This document shows positions 63,641 through 64,000 of a DNA stretch of 64,000 nucleotides, one piece after another. Source of the DNA: Rhodoferax sp. (GTDB lineage Bacteria > Pseudomonadota > Gammaproteobacteria > Burkholderiales > Burkholderiaceae_C). Under the pieces are notes generated by a model that was not told the DNA's origin, did no database searches, and saw only the letters and a list, made by a program, of their open reading frames with translations. The position numbers and the translations under genes are program-made. The DNA lies in contig JAIFLV010000070.1 in assembly GCA_020048895.1 (NCBI GenBank), forward strand, positions 40,326 to 104,325, written 5' to 3'. Positions within the stretch are counted from its first letter, which is position 1; each line of letters starts with the position of its first letter.

Positions 63641-63731
63641 CTTTTTAGTGAACTTCATACCAGCACGACCCCCTTCAGAAACGCACTTCGGTGCCAACTG
63701 CTTGGGGGTTCTTTTTTGGTCATCACTCTAC

Positions 63732-63894
63732 AATCACATCCGAATCCGGAAAGTGACGAATTTCCTATAAAAATCAAATACTTACTATCACACCCAGTTT
63801 CTGGATGTCTTAGGATAGGCAAGTCAGTCCGGCTATCACATCTGAATCCGTAAAGTTTGATAAAAGCCAATCAAATCAACTACTTACTGTCACA
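63732..63894. repeat. Two imperfect ~60-nt direct repeats with ~42-nt spacer
   Basis: ATCACATCCGAATCCGGAAAG...AATCAAATACTTACTATCACA and ATCACATCTGAATCCGTAAAG...AATCAAATCAACTACTTACTGTCACA. Confidence 0.6.
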
Positions 63895-64000
63895 TGGCAA
63901 CCAAACTCTGTAATGATTCGGTGAACCCGTCTTGCTATTTGCACAGAAGTGCGGAGAAGTTTTTGCGCAGCGGGTAAAGCCAGATATCTTTGGCCGGAAT

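Overview
Chromosomal window from a high-GC betaproteobacterium; gene content and repeats look Burkholderiales/Comamonadaceae-like (inference). The backbone holds an MSHA-type (type IV/type II-like) pilus locus (about 0.04-16.3 kb), a split methionine synthase with an SAH riboswitch, recQ, threonine deaminase, GTP-type PEP carboxykinase, pyruvate phosphate dikinase, a peptide ABC transporter with murein-peptide salvage enzymes, an ECF sigma factor, an omega-aminotransferase and methylmalonate-semialdehyde dehydrogenase. The strongest discovery is a 6,283-bp AT-rich transposon-like unit (26864-33146). It has 23-bp terminal inverted repeats (22/23 identical) and a 9-bp direct target duplication (ACCGTGAGG), and it sits inside what reconstructs as a perfect terminator hairpin. 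It carries Mrr-like, H-NS-like, fused nuclease/methylase/specificity and RHH-like genes plus a zinc-ribbon DDE-like putative transposase. Other notable structures: a pair of large hairpins with an identical 26-nt loop in opposite orientation but unrelated stems (60279-60530); an approximately 60-bp dispersed repeat with about eight copies, one inserted in frame in metH and some supplying stop codons; an approximately 89-bp palindromic element translated in frame inside a MmeI-like enzyme; toxin-antitoxin modules inside the pilus operon, one with an apparent in-frame toxin deletion; and an MNT-HEPN pair inside the murein salvage locus. Everything was read by eye; no database search was run.
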